From the NCBI RefSeq assembly GCF_018474015.1, contig NZ_JAHCSG010000001.1, positions 1,272,131 through 1,336,130 on the forward strand: a DNA stretch of 64,000 bases, written 5' to 3'. The notes beneath the pieces were generated by a model. The model did no database searches. It worked only from the letters and a program-made list of their open reading frames with translations, and was not told the DNA's origin. The position numbers were made by a program, and so were the translations under genes. The DNA is from Williamsia sp. CHRR-6 (GTDB lineage: Bacteria > Actinomycetota > Actinomycetes > Mycobacteriales > Mycobacteriaceae). Below are positions 1-8,287 of this stretch, piece by piece. Every line of letters starts with the position of its first letter. Position 1 is the first letter of the stretch.

Positions 1-593
1 TGGCCGCACGAGGCCGGGCGGTGTTCACCATCGAGTACCGGCGGATCGGGTCGGGCGGTGGCTGGCCGACCACCTTCTCCGATGTGGCGGCCGCACTGAA
101 CTATGTGCCCACCCTGGGCCGCGAGGAACCAGCCGTGAACATCGACGACGCGGTGGTGGTCGGCCACTCGGCCGGCGCGCAACTGGCCGTCTGGGCCGCC
201 ACCCGCAACAGCAGCTCGGTGGGTCCGGCGCCCACCTGGCGCCCCGCGCGGGTCGTCTCGCTGGCCGGACCGCTGGACATGACGGTGGCCGCGAACTCCG
301 GCGACAGCCGCGTGACCCGAGTTTTCGGCGGCAGCCCGACCCAGGTGCCTGAGCGCTACCGCGCAGTCGATCCCGCCCAGAACCTCGATCCGGGAATCCC
401 GATCACGGTGGTGCACGGAACCGCCGACACCGTGGTCAGCCCCTCCCAGGCCACCACGTTCACCGCCGCGGCACGGGCCGCCGGCGTCCCGGTCACGCTG
501 GTGTTGCTACGCGGTCGAAGTCACTCCGCACTGGTGACGGTCGGGTCAGGTGCGTTCAGCGACGTCCTCGACGTCATCCTCGGCGCACGCTGA
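1..593 (+). CDS. alpha/beta hydrolase (esterase/formamidase-like), 5' end outside window
   Basis: The reading frame is open to the left window edge, so only the C-terminal ~196 residues are present. It carries the alpha/beta-hydrolase triad: nucleophile elbow GHSAG (encoded near 163-177), an acidic residue in HGTAD (near 412-426) and a C-terminal His in RSHSAL (near 517-534). The EYR...GGGWP stretch at the start of the visible part resembles BD-FAE/kynurenine-formamidase-like carboxylesterases. The physiological substrate cannot be deduced. The first in-window GTG (position 21) is probably not the real start because the frame continues upstream of it in coding-like sequence. Family assignment is firm; specific function is not. 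Confidence 0.8.
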   Translation, partial: AARGRAVFTIEYRRIGSGGGWPTTFSDVAAALNYVPTLGREEPAVNIDDAVVVGHSAGAQLAVWAATRNSSSVGPAPTWRPARVVSLAGPLDMTVAANSGDSRVTRVFGGSPTQVPERYRAVDPAQNLDPGIPITVVHGTADTVVSPSQATTFTAAARAAGVPVTLVLLRGRSHSALVTVGSGAFSDVLDVILGAR

Positions 594-604
594 ACCAACG
601 GTCT

Positions 605-617
605 GGGCTCAGAGCCC
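605..617 (+). terminator. short GC hairpin after the esterase gene
   Basis: GGGCTC-A-GAGCCC is a perfect inverted repeat 12 nt after the esterase stop codon. No U-tract follows, as is common for actinobacterial hairpins, so a termination role is only plausible. Confidence 0.3.
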
Positions 618-738
618 TGACAGTGCGCTCACAGCACACTCCCAGGTTGGTTACGCATGCTCATCACATGCGTCCACCAGGTAATTTCCTTTCCGCTGGT
701 AGCGTCCGGGCCGTGTTCGCGCCAGCCGAGGTGGTCCG

Positions 739-1911
739 ATGACAGCCGCCCTCACCACAGCGCCCATCCTCACGACCACTACGCGCACGCGACGGGCACA
801 TCTACATCAGCTCGACTTCGTACGCGGCAGCACCTTCCTGATGGTCATCCTGCTGCACACCCTCACCAACACCAACGACGAGCAGACCAGCGTGCTCACC
901 AACGGGTTGGGCATGTGGGGACACTTCACGCGCAACGCGTTCTTCTTCCTCACCGGCTTCGTGCTGATGTTCGGCACCTACGACAAGCCCGACTTCTCGG
1001 TGCGTTCGTTCTATGCGCGCCGACTCAAGTTGGTGGTGATCCCCTACCTGGTGTGGTCGGTGGCCTACTGGGCCTACGCGGTCATCGCCGCCGACGGCCC
1101 CAGCGCACTGCCGTACTCGCTGCACTCGCTGTCCGAATCGTTGACGTGGGGAACCGCAGGTTTCCACCTCTACTTCATCTTCGTCATCGTGCAGTTCTAT
1201 CTGCTGTTCCCGCTGATCCGGATCCTGCTGCGCGCCACACGAAATCACCACATGGCCCTGGTGGCGGTCAGCTTGGCAGTACAACTTGTCACCCTCTACG
1301 TGTTCACCCAGACCACCCCGCCGGCCGGAACCTGGTTGGCCACCAACTGGTGGCATGCCTACGCCACGTTCCTGCCGTATCAATTCTTCGTCATCGCCGG
1401 TGCAGTGGCCGCAGTCCATCGCGATCGTTTCGACGCGATGATCCGAGGACGCGGTGGGCTCATCGTCGCCGGGCTCATCCTGGCCGGCGCCTTCGCCGTC
1501 GGGGCGTTCATCTACGAGATCAACTCGGGGACAAAGCCGATCGACGCCAGTTCGGCGCTCAACCCTTGCCTGCAGCCGCTGATCATCATGCTGATCGTGT
1601 CGATCTATGCCGCAGCACTGTGGTGGTCGGATCGGCGCGAACGCACCCCGCGGTTCAACGCAGTCGTCGACTACGCGTCCAACCGCTCGTTCGCGATCTT
1701 CCTGTCCCACGTGCTGGTGCTGCAGTTGCTGGTCCTGCCGCGCGGGACCGGGCCTGCCCACGGGTGGTTCCAACAGCACCTCGGTGCCCCCTGGGCGACA
1801 CTGGTGGTCTATCTGCTGACCGTCATCGGCACCCTCGGGCTGGCCGAGCTGTTGCGCCGCTCCCCTGGCGCGCTATACCTGACCGGACGGCCGCGGGTCC
1901 GCCGTTGCTGA
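739..1911 (+). CDS. acyltransferase 3 family integral membrane protein
   Basis: A 390-residue polytopic membrane protein of the Acyltransferase_3 family, which transfers acyl groups (often acetyl or succinyl) to cell-envelope glycans or lipids. After a short cytosolic N-terminus the first membrane segment contains the family-typical LDFVRG...LLH signature (about residues 25-40), with the conserved His expected to be catalytic. About ten hydrophobic segments follow, including FFFLTGF and the FHLYFIF helix. Length fits the family (350-400). Start ATG 739 follows a GAGGTGG-like ribosome site. It stands alone between an esterase and the Fe-S oxidoreductase gene, so its acceptor is unknown; the polysaccharide locus begins 16 kb downstream and is not an obvious partner. 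Confidence 0.85.
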   Translation: MTAALTTAPILTTTTRTRRAHLHQLDFVRGSTFLMVILLHTLTNTNDEQTSVLTNGLGMWGHFTRNAFFFLTGFVLMFGTYDKPDFSVRSFYARRLKLVVIPYLVWSVAYWAYAVIAADGPSALPYSLHSLSESLTWGTAGFHLYFIFVIVQFYLLFPLIRILLRATRNHHMALVAVSLAVQLVTLYVFTQTTPPAGTWLATNWWHAYATFLPYQFFVIAGAVAAVHRDRFDAMIRGRGGLIVAGLILAGAFAVGAFIYEINSGTKPIDASSALNPCLQPLIIMLIVSIYAAALWWSDRRERTPRFNAVVDYASNRSFAIFLSHVLVLQLLVLPRGTGPAHGWFQQHLGAPWATLVVYLLTVIGTLGLAELLRRSPGALYLTGRPRVRRC

Positions 1912-2025
1912 AAACGCCATCGTGGCACCTGATGGAGGGGAATGTTCCCTCGACCGGTGCCTACCGCGAAGATTTCAGCAGCAGAGCCGGCCGGGTCGGC
2001 AGGGGTGAAACAGCTCACCCACCTG

Positions 2026-2044
2026 TGTGGTTAGGCTGACCTTC
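2026..2044 (+). promoter_or_regulatory. IdeR/DtxR-like iron box upstream of the Fe-S oxidoreductase
   Basis: The 19-mer at 2026-2044 has the core TTAGGCTGACC, matching 10 of 11 core positions and about 14 of 19 overall of the IdeR consensus (TTAGGTTAGGCTAACCTAA). GGTTAG/CTGACC form a near-perfect dyad. It lies about 95 nt before the proposed GTG start of an iron-sulfur protein gene, a sensible position for iron-dependent control. Regulation is inferred, not shown. Confidence 0.5.
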
Positions 2045-2137
2045 ACTGCGCGAAGCGGGTGGTAAGTCGTACCGTTTAAGTCATTACTGACCGGGTGCGA
2101 CATGCCGATGCACCCCGTTGAGAAAGGCTGGTACGCC

Positions 2138-5100
2138 GTGAGCGCCACCACCATCACCATCGGTGCGATCGCCGCAACGATCAGTGTGTTCTGCTGGGCG
2201 ATCTTCTTCTCGGGTGTGTGGACGATGATTCGCACCATCGCCCAAGGTCAACGGGACACCACCCGCCTGACGCCGGTCATCCCGCGCTTCAAGCAGATGA
2301 TGATCGAGTTCGTCGCGCACACCCGGATGGTCAAGTTCCGCACCGTCGGCTGGGCGCACTGGCTGGTGATGATGGGCTTCCTCGTCGGCTTCCTGCTGTG
2401 GTTCGAGGCCTACGGTCAGACCTTCAACCCCAAGTTCCACTGGCCGCTGTTCGGCGACACGTTCGTGTGGCACCTGCTCGACGAGCTCCTCGGCATCGGC
2501 ACCGTGGTCGGCATCAGCGTGCTCATCGTGATCCGTCAGCTCAACCACCCACGCACCCCCGAACGGTTGTCCCGGTTCTCCGGGTCAGGTTTCACCGCCG
2601 CCTACTTCGTCGAGGGTGTGGTGCTGCTCGAGGGTCTGGGCATGGTGTTCGTCAAGGCAGGCAAAATCGCCACCTACGGCGATGCCCACGCCGGTTCGGA
2701 CTTCTTCACCATGCAGGTGGCCAAGCTGCTGCCGGCCAGCCCGCTGATGGTGTCGATCTTCGCTGCGGTCAAGCTGCTCTCAGGCATGGTGTGGCTGGCC
2801 GTGGTGGGCCGCAAGATCACCTGGGGTGTGGCCTGGCACCGGTTCTCGGCGTTTTTCAACATCTACTTGAAGCGTGAGGACGACGGCGGGGTGGCCCTCG
2901 GTGCGGCCAAGCCGATGATGTCGCGCGGCAAGGTCCTGGTCATGGAGGACGCCGACCCCGATGTCGACGCGTTTGGCGCAGGCAAGATCGAGGACTTCTC
3001 CTGGAAGGGCTGGCTGGACTTCACCACGTGCACCGAGTGCGGTCGCTGCCAAAGCCAGTGCCCGGCGTGGAACACCGGAAAACCGTTGTCGCCCAAGCTG
3101 TTGATCATGTCGCTGCGCGACCACGGGTACGCCAAGGCCCCGTATCTGATGGCCGGTGGACGCACCGACGCCGCCGGTGACGAGGTGGGTCTCGTCGACG
3201 CCGACGGCAAGCCGGACGAGGCCAAGCTGGCCAAGATTCCAGCCGAAGCCCGCGCCGAGGCGGCTCGGCCGCTGGTGGGCCCCAGTGACGGTGTGCCCGG
3301 CGGCGGTGTGATCGACCCGGAGACCCTGTGGAGCTGCACCAACTGCGGCGCGTGCGTGGAGCAGTGCCCCGTCGACATCGAGCACGTCGACCACATCATC
3401 GACATGCGTCGCTACCAGGTGCTCATCGAGTCCGACTTCCCCTCCGAGCTGGCGGGTCTGTTCAAGAACCTGGAGAACAAGGGCAACCCGTGGGGCCAGA
3501 ACTCCAAGGACCGCACCAACTGGATCGACGAGATCGACATCGACATCCCGGTGTTCGGCCAGGACGTCGACACCTTCGAGGGCTTCGAGTACCTGTTCTG
3601 GGTCGGCTGCGCGGGCGCATATGAGGATCGTGCCAAGAAGACCACCAAGGCGGTTGCCGAGCTGCTCGACATCGCCGCGGTCAACTTCCTGGTCCTGGGC
3701 GAGGGCGAGACGTGCACCGGCGACTCGGCGCGCCGCTCGGGCAACGAGTTCCTGTTCCAGATGCTGGCGCAGCAGAACATCGACACCATCGGCGAGGTGT
3801 TCGCCACCGCCCCCGCCCAGCGCAAGAAGATCGTCGTCACCTGTGCGCACTGCTTCAACGCGTTGGGCAAGGAGTACAGCCAGCTCGGCGCACAGTACGA
3901 GGTGGTACACCACACTCAGCTGCTCAACCGGTTGGTGCGCGACAAGCGCCTCATCCCGGTGGCTGCGGTCAGCGAAACCGTCACCTACCACGACCCCTGC
4001 TTCCTGGGGCGTCACAACAAGGTCTACACCGAGCCCCGTGAGCTGATGGCCGCATCCGGCTCGGCGCTCAGTGAGATGCCGCGTCACGGCGAACGGTCCA
4101 TGTGCTGTGGTGCCGGTGGCGCGCGCATGTGGATGGAGGAGTCGCTGGGCAAGCGCATCAACCTCGACCGGGTGGACGAGGCCTTGAGCACCCTGGACTC
4201 CTCGGGTGACAAGCCGCAGAAGATCGCGACCGGCTGCCCGTTCTGCAAGGTGATGCTCAGCGACGGCACCACGGCCAAGACCAGCGGCACCGCCCTGGAG
4301 AACAAGGTCGAGGTGGTGGACGTGGCCCAGCTGCTGCTGGAGTCGGTGACCCGTGGGGCCGCCGAGGTCAAGCGTGGTGGACGGTTCCTGGGTCCGGCAC
4401 CCTCGGCCACTCCCGCCGCTGCGACCGCGACGGCCACGAAGACCGTCGAGGCGCCTGCGGCTGCTGCACCGGCGGCTGCGGCACCGGCCGCGGCCCCCAA
4501 GCCGAAGGTGGGTCTGGGCATGGGTGCCGGCATGAAGCGCCCCGGTCAGGCTGCGGCGGCAACTCCAGCGACCGAGACACCCACGAGTGAGACGCCCGCC
4601 GCACCTGCCCCGGCGAAGTCGGCCGGGTTCGGTATGGGTTCGGGCATGAAGCGTCCCGGGCAGGCTGCAGCCGCAGCTCCGGCCACCCAGACATCCACGG
4701 CCGGGACACCGAAGGCGGAGACATCCAAGGCCGAGACACCGAAGGCGGAGACACCGACGAGCGCGGCCCCCGCAGCACCCGCTCCGGCGAAGTCGGCTGG
4801 GTTCGGTATGGGTGCCGGCATCAAACGCCCCGGTCAGGCAGCTGCCGCCCCCGCCACACCCGCCAAGGCCGCACCAGCCCAGCCTGAGCCGGCCAAGCCT
4901 GAGCCGCAAGCACCGAAGGCTGAAGCCCCGGCGGCTCCGGCGTCGGCCACTCCCGCTCCCGCCAAGGCCAAGGGTTTCGGGATGGGTGCCGGAATCAAGC
5001 GTCCCGGTCAGGCCGCCGCTCCCGCACCGGCCGCGGCGCAGAGCAACGGCACGGCGCAGAGCAACGGACACGCCGAGTCGAACGGCACGGCGGCAACCAA

Positions 5101-5290
5101 CGGACACGCCGAGTCGAACGGCACGGCGGCAACCAACGGTGGGGCCGATACCAATGGTGCGGCCGCACCGACGGAATCCGCGCCCAGCGAGTCCGGCAAC
5201 CCCGACGATCGGGCCGTAACGGAAGCGATCCCTGCGAAATCCTCTGGTTTCGGCATCGCAGCGGGTAAGAAGCGGCCCGGACAGCGGTAA
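2138..5290 (+). CDS. membrane (Fe-S)-binding oxidoreductase with repetitive Ala/Pro tail (Rv0338c-like)
   Basis: A ~1050-residue fusion. The N-terminal ~240 residues form a membrane-bound cytochrome-b/NarI-like domain with several TM helices. Two 4Fe-4S motifs follow: CTECGRCQSQCP at ~298 and CTNCGACVEQCP at ~400. Two CCG (heterodisulfide-reductase-like) cysteine-rich segments come next, seen as GCAGAYEDR, CAHCFNALG, CCGAGGAR and CPFCK. The last ~330 residues are Ala/Pro-rich with five copies of a motif like GFGMGAGIKRPGQA, the fifth at the very C-terminus. It should pass electrons between a quinone-side membrane domain and a CCG-domain substrate; the physiological partner is unknown. GTG 2138 is preferred over ATG 2102 because GAGAAAGG lies 10 nt before it. 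An iron-box-like sequence lies upstream. The repeat tail is the odd feature. Confidence 0.85.
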   Translation: MSATTITIGAIAATISVFCWAIFFSGVWTMIRTIAQGQRDTTRLTPVIPRFKQMMIEFVAHTRMVKFRTVGWAHWLVMMGFLVGFLLWFEAYGQTFNPKFHWPLFGDTFVWHLLDELLGIGTVVGISVLIVIRQLNHPRTPERLSRFSGSGFTAAYFVEGVVLLEGLGMVFVKAGKIATYGDAHAGSDFFTMQVAKLLPASPLMVSIFAAVKLLSGMVWLAVVGRKITWGVAWHRFSAFFNIYLKREDDGGVALGAAKPMMSRGKVLVMEDADPDVDAFGAGKIEDFSWKGWLDFTTCTECGRCQSQCPAWNTGKPLSPKLLIMSLRDHGYAKAPYLMAGGRTDAAGDEVGLVDADGKPDEAKLAKIPAEARAEAARPLVGPSDGVPGGGVIDPETLWSCTNCGACVEQCPVDIEHVDHIIDMRRYQVLIESDFPSELAGLFKNLENKGNPWGQNSKDRTNWIDEIDIDIPVFGQDVDTFEGFEYLFWVGCAGAYEDRAKKTTKAVAELLDIAAVNFLVLGEGETCTGDSARRSGNEFLFQMLAQQNIDTIGEVFATAPAQRKKIVVTCAHCFNALGKEYSQLGAQYEVVHHTQLLNRLVRDKRLIPVAAVSETVTYHDPCFLGRHNKVYTEPRELMAASGSALSEMPRHGERSMCCGAGGARMWMEESLGKRINLDRVDEALSTLDSSGDKPQKIATGCPFCKVMLSDGTTAKTSGTALENKVEVVDVAQLLLESVTRGAAEVKRGGRFLGPAPSATPAAATATATKTVEAPAAAAPAAAAPAAAPKPKVGLGMGAGMKRPGQAAAATPATETPTSETPAAPAPAKSAGFGMGSGMKRPGQAAAAAPATQTSTAGTPKAETSKAETPKAETPTSAAPAAPAPAKSAGFGMGAGIKRPGQAAAAPATPAKAAPAQPEPAKPEPQAPKAEAPAAPASATPAPAKAKGFGMGAGIKRPGQAAAPAPAAAQSNGTAQSNGHAESNGTAATNGHAESNGTAATNGGADTNGAAAPTESAPSESGNPDDRAVTEAIPAKSSGFGIAAGKKRPGQR
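5065..5136 (+). repeat. 36-bp perfect tandem duplication in the Fe-S gene tail
   Basis: The 36-nt unit at 5065-5100 is repeated exactly at 5101-5136, encoding GHAESNGTAATN twice. Being in frame and a multiple of three, copy-number change would alter tail length without breaking the gene. Confidence 0.85.
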
Positions 5291-5406
5291 TGTCAGCGGC
5301 GGGAAGCGCTCGGTCTGAGTCCGGAACGGGTCACGGTTACGCTTCCCTCGAGGGGACGGCGTCCGTGGTCGCGCGGACCTGACGCGCCGGAGGACGGGAG
5401 GGGCCC

Positions 5407-6663
5407 ATGGCTGCGAGACCAGGGACGGTTGGGCCGGTGCTCCCGTTCGCCTCTGATGACGACTTCCGCAGCTACGCCGCGCACATCCCCAACGACCGGT
5501 TGGCTGTCATCGTCATCCGTCTCGAGTCGTCGGATCGGGTGGCCGCCGCCTACGGGTTCGGTACGTCCATCCAGGTCCGTGGGGCTGCCCTCGACGCCAT
5601 CGCGCAGGTCGTCATCGGGCGTGCCACTGTGTTGGTCGGCCCGTCGGGCAAGGGCTGTCTGCTGGTCAACGAGGGTGAGGACAGCTTGCAGACGGTGATC
5701 ACCGACATCGCTGCCCGGCTGGCTGCCACCGTCACCGTCGACGGCGTGGATTATTTCGTCGAGTCGCACATCGGGGTGGCGTGCGCGGGCGACGGCTTCA
5801 CCGACGATCCCCGCGACACGTTGCAGGCCGCGTTGGCGGGGGTGCACACCGCCGTCACGTCTGGTGCCCACATCGCCTACGCGTCGGACCTGTCGATCGG
5901 GGATCTGCGGGAGGAGATCGCGTTGGCCGCCGAGCTGGCCAATGCGGTCGGTGAGGCGTTCACGTTGCACTATCAGCCGATCGTCGCCCTGGACACGCTG
6001 GCCGTGGTGGGTTACGAGTCGTTGCTGCGGTGGACGGTGGATGGTCGGGTTCGGCTGCCCGGCGAGTTCCTCGACGCCGCCGAGGAGACCTCGCTCATCG
6101 TGCCGATCGGCCGGTGGGGAGTGGCTGAGGCCATCCGGCAGCTCGGTGAATGGCAGCAGGCGAGCGACGACCGAGCGCTGTTCATGTCGGTGAACTTCTC
6201 GTCGCAGCAGCTCTATGACCGCGATCTGCCCAAGCTGGTGGCCCGGGCCCTGGCCGACGCCGGTGTCCCCGGCTCTGCGTTGTGGGTGGAGGTCACCGAG
6301 CGCGACCTGATCGCCGCTGATTCGCCGGCCGCACAGACCATCGCTGAACTCGATGCGATCGGCTGTGTGATCTGTGTCGACGATCTGGGCACCGGGTACG
6401 CCGCGCTGCGCTACATGGTGGATCAGCCGGTGCGGGTGGCCAAGATCGACCGATCGTTGATCACCGACATCGACATCGACGTGACCAAGCGGACCATCGT
6501 CGAGGCGGTGTGCCAGTTGTCGTCCACCCTGGACATCTACACGGTCGCCGAGGGTGTGGAGCAGGAGTCGCAGATCGACCTGCTGCGGGCCATCGGTTTC
6601 ACCCACGCCCAGGGCTACTACTTCGGCCGTCCTCAGCCAGCGGACGAGGTGCGGGCTCGCTGA
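5407..6663 (+). CDS. degenerate GGDEF plus EAL domain protein, probable cyclic-di-GMP phosphodiesterase
   Basis: A 418-residue soluble protein. Residues ~15-155 resemble a GGDEF fold but lack the GG(D/E)EF signature, so no cyclase activity is expected. Residues ~163-415 form an EAL domain with its catalytic set essentially intact: ESLLR (E204) for EAL, an Asn in VNFSS, EVTE, DDLGTG (~325), KIDRS, AEGVE (~381) and the AQGYYFG end. This suggests hydrolysis of cyclic-di-GMP, with the GGDEF-like part possibly sensory. There is no membrane segment. It starts at ATG 5407 behind GGAGGACGGGAGGGG, about 115 nt after the Fe-S gene and in the same direction, and appears to be a separate unit. Cyclic-di-GMP often controls exopolysaccharide, and a large such locus lies downstream, but the link is inference. 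Confidence 0.85.
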   Translation: MAARPGTVGPVLPFASDDDFRSYAAHIPNDRLAVIVIRLESSDRVAAAYGFGTSIQVRGAALDAIAQVVIGRATVLVGPSGKGCLLVNEGEDSLQTVITDIAARLAATVTVDGVDYFVESHIGVACAGDGFTDDPRDTLQAALAGVHTAVTSGAHIAYASDLSIGDLREEIALAAELANAVGEAFTLHYQPIVALDTLAVVGYESLLRWTVDGRVRLPGEFLDAAEETSLIVPIGRWGVAEAIRQLGEWQQASDDRALFMSVNFSSQQLYDRDLPKLVARALADAGVPGSALWVEVTERDLIAADSPAAQTIAELDAIGCVICVDDLGTGYAALRYMVDQPVRVAKIDRSLITDIDIDVTKRTIVEAVCQLSSTLDIYTVAEGVEQESQIDLLRAIGFTHAQGYYFGRPQPADEVRAR

Positions 6664-6787
6664 GAGCACCCCCTCCCCAGACCCCCGCACAATCGTTCGG
6701 ACTGGTTAGGATATCGGCGGAACCAACCAGGTCTGGCGACCGTCCTAGGTGAGAGTGGTCGGGACCCGCAGAAGGGATGGCGCGCAC

Positions 6788-6955
6788 ATGCAGGGCGAAT
6801 CGGGGTCGCAGGCCGGTGCATGGCTGGCGGGCCAGCTGCTGGCGCTTGCAGATGACGCTACGCGGCTGTCTACGGTCGCTCTGGGTGTGCTGCCTGCCGC
6901 CGATCGGATCACCAACGCTCTGATGACGGCAGGGGGGGTGTCGCTTGTGAGCTGA
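6788..6955 (+). CDS. 5' part of a frameshifted helical protein at the head of the type VII island
   Basis: ATG 6788 follows a GAAGGGA ribosome site and opens a 55-codon frame (begins MQGESGSQAGAWLAG) ending at TGA 6953-6955. The frame stops just after a run of seven G at 6932-6938. Reading one G twice continues into the frame of the next entry (..GGVACELSALSARLAS..), giving one Ala-rich helical protein of about 236 residues. The split is therefore most likely a single-base frameshift: a mutation, a sequencing/assembly error in the homopolymer, or slippage during expression. It is similar in style to small helical partners of ESX loci, but no family is recognised. Confidence 0.55.
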   Translation: MQGESGSQAGAWLAGQLLALADDATRLSTVALGVLPAADRITNALMTAGGVSLVS

Positions 6956-7041
6956 GCGCGCTGAGCGCACGGCTGGCATCCACTGCGACCCCTGGGGTTG
7001 CGCAGGTCGGTCCGTTTACTGTTCCCGGAATCGGTTTCGCA

Positions 7042-7494
7042 GTGGGTTGTGCTACGGCCGACAGTCTGCGTGCCGCTGTCGACTCGGTGGACGCCACTGC
7101 GATCGACTCCGCTGCGGCCGCGTGGCAGCGCCTCACTGATGACATCACCACTGCCACCGACGATGGTGAGCGTTCATTCGGTGCCGGTCCGACTGCCGAT
7201 GTCCACGCTCAGTTGGTTGTCGCCGATCTCCGATCTCTGGCCGCACGGAGTGCGCTGGGTGCGCGTCTACTGGGAGCCATCGGTTCAGGCGTTCGACGTC
7301 TTGACGCTGAACTGTCTGTGCTGGAACAGGATTGGGCTGCAGCGCAGGTGCTGCTGGCCTCACCCGCGATGGCGGCAGCGTGTGCCGGTGTCCTGGAGGT
7401 GCATCAGGCGAAGTGTCGGGACGCTGCAGCGCGAACGTACAACGCGGCGGTGGCACGCTGGGAAAGCCTCGCGGCTGCGGGGGTGGGTCGGTGA
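7042..7494 (+). CDS. 3' part of the frameshifted helical protein
   Basis: The open frame can be followed back to about 6943, and the first usable start in it is GTG 7042, which lacks a convincing ribosome site. This supports reading it as the continuation of the preceding 55-codon frame. The 150 residues from 7042 are Ala-rich and predicted helical, with an Asp/Trp-containing hairpin (DAELSVLEQDW...AAQVLLAS) but no clear WxG. It ends GTGA at 7491-7494, overlapping the start of the EspG-like gene by 4 nt, so translation of the two is coupled. Function unknown; position suggests a partner of the EspG-like chaperone. Confidence 0.55.
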   Translation: MGCATADSLRAAVDSVDATAIDSAAAAWQRLTDDITTATDDGERSFGAGPTADVHAQLVVADLRSLAARSALGARLLGAIGSGVRRLDAELSVLEQDWAAAQVLLASPAMAAACAGVLEVHQAKCRDAAARTYNAAVARWESLAAAGVGR

Positions 7495-8273
7495 CCGCGG
7501 CAGCCGAATGGCAGTTGAGCACACGGGAGTTCCGATTGTTGTGGGATGGCGAGCACGGTGCCCCGTATCCATCCAGCCTGCTGTGGACCGTTGCGGACGA
7601 TCCTGGACACGAGATAGACAAACGCAATCGGATCGCCGCGTTGCAGCGAAATCTCACGTCGGGGCAACGCGAAGCGTTGGCTGTCCTCACCCATCCGACG
7701 TATTCGCTGTTCATTGTGGGAATCGACGATGGGAGAGATCTTGCCGACCCAAGCCATCACCTCCGACTGTGCGCGGCCTGGGGTGGTGGCGACTACGGCT
7801 ACATCGCCCGCCAAACTGTCAGCGGAGACGCGGCGTGGGGCGGACAGATCACCCTCACCAGACATGAGACGTCGACCTGGACTGCGGCGGTGGTCGGCCA
7901 ACTACCACCCGGTGCAGGGGCCGGGCGGTTGCCACTGGACACCGCTGTACAGGTGGACATGATGACCGCAGGTGGGGAAACACTGCTCACCACGGTGGTG
8001 TCTGCACCCGGCACTGCGGGTGGCCAGTTCCGCAGCGATGTGGCTCCCAGCACGTGCGGCACCATCTGGATCCAAGTGGGGTCGATCACTGACGGCTACC
8101 CGCCCAGCCGAGTGGAGGCGCGGTACCGCGACATCCCCGGCGACGGCCGCTACCTGCTGATCTTGGACGACCCCGGTGCAGCCATGGGCGTCGACCGTAC
8201 CCAGTTCACCAAGATGCTCAACCGCGTCATCAATGCCACCCGCACCCGCCACAAGGCCAGAGCCGCGTCATGA
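7491..8273 (+). CDS. EspG-like type VII secretion chaperone
   Basis: A 260-residue soluble protein without signal or membrane segments. It opens with W-x-LSTREFRLLWD, the typical start of the EspG family (ESX secretion-associated chaperones that bind PE/PPE-type substrates in the cytosol), and continues with IAALQRNLT, a WGGGDYGYIA beta region and the C-terminal GRYLLILDD. Length matches EspG (250-300). GTG 7491 is chosen over an earlier in-frame GTG at 7332 because it overlaps the previous stop as GTGA and the earlier residues are a low-complexity shadow. A PPE-like substrate gene follows one gene later, as expected for a chaperone/client pair. No ATPase or membrane channel gene is nearby. 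Confidence 0.7.
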   Translation: MTAAAEWQLSTREFRLLWDGEHGAPYPSSLLWTVADDPGHEIDKRNRIAALQRNLTSGQREALAVLTHPTYSLFIVGIDDGRDLADPSHHLRLCAAWGGGDYGYIARQTVSGDAAWGGQITLTRHETSTWTAAVVGQLPPGAGAGRLPLDTAVQVDMMTAGGETLLTTVVSAPGTAGGQFRSDVAPSTCGTIWIQVGSITDGYPPSRVEARYRDIPGDGRYLLILDDPGAAMGVDRTQFTKMLNRVINATRTRHKARAAS

Positions 8274-8287
8274 TCAGAGGAGACCGT

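Noticed and set aside
657..2039. 460-codon plus-strand frame overlapping the acyltransferase
   Set aside because: Out-of-frame shadow rich in Arg/His/Pro; the other frame encodes the recognisable membrane acyltransferase.
2780..5107. 775-codon open frame on the minus strand inside the Fe-S oxidoreductase gene
   Set aside because: Its translation is low-complexity Arg/Gly/Leu-rich, it mirrors third-position GC bias of the opposite strand, and the plus strand encodes well conserved Fe-S motifs.
5293..6690. 465-codon minus-strand frame opposite the EAL protein
   Set aside because: Arg/His/Gln-rich shadow with no motif; the plus strand holds an intact EAL catalytic set.
7332..7490. Longer N-terminus for the EspG-like protein
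   Set aside because: The extra residues are Gly/Cys/Arg-rich and overlap the upstream coding frame; the GTGA-coupled GTG 7491 begins the family signature.
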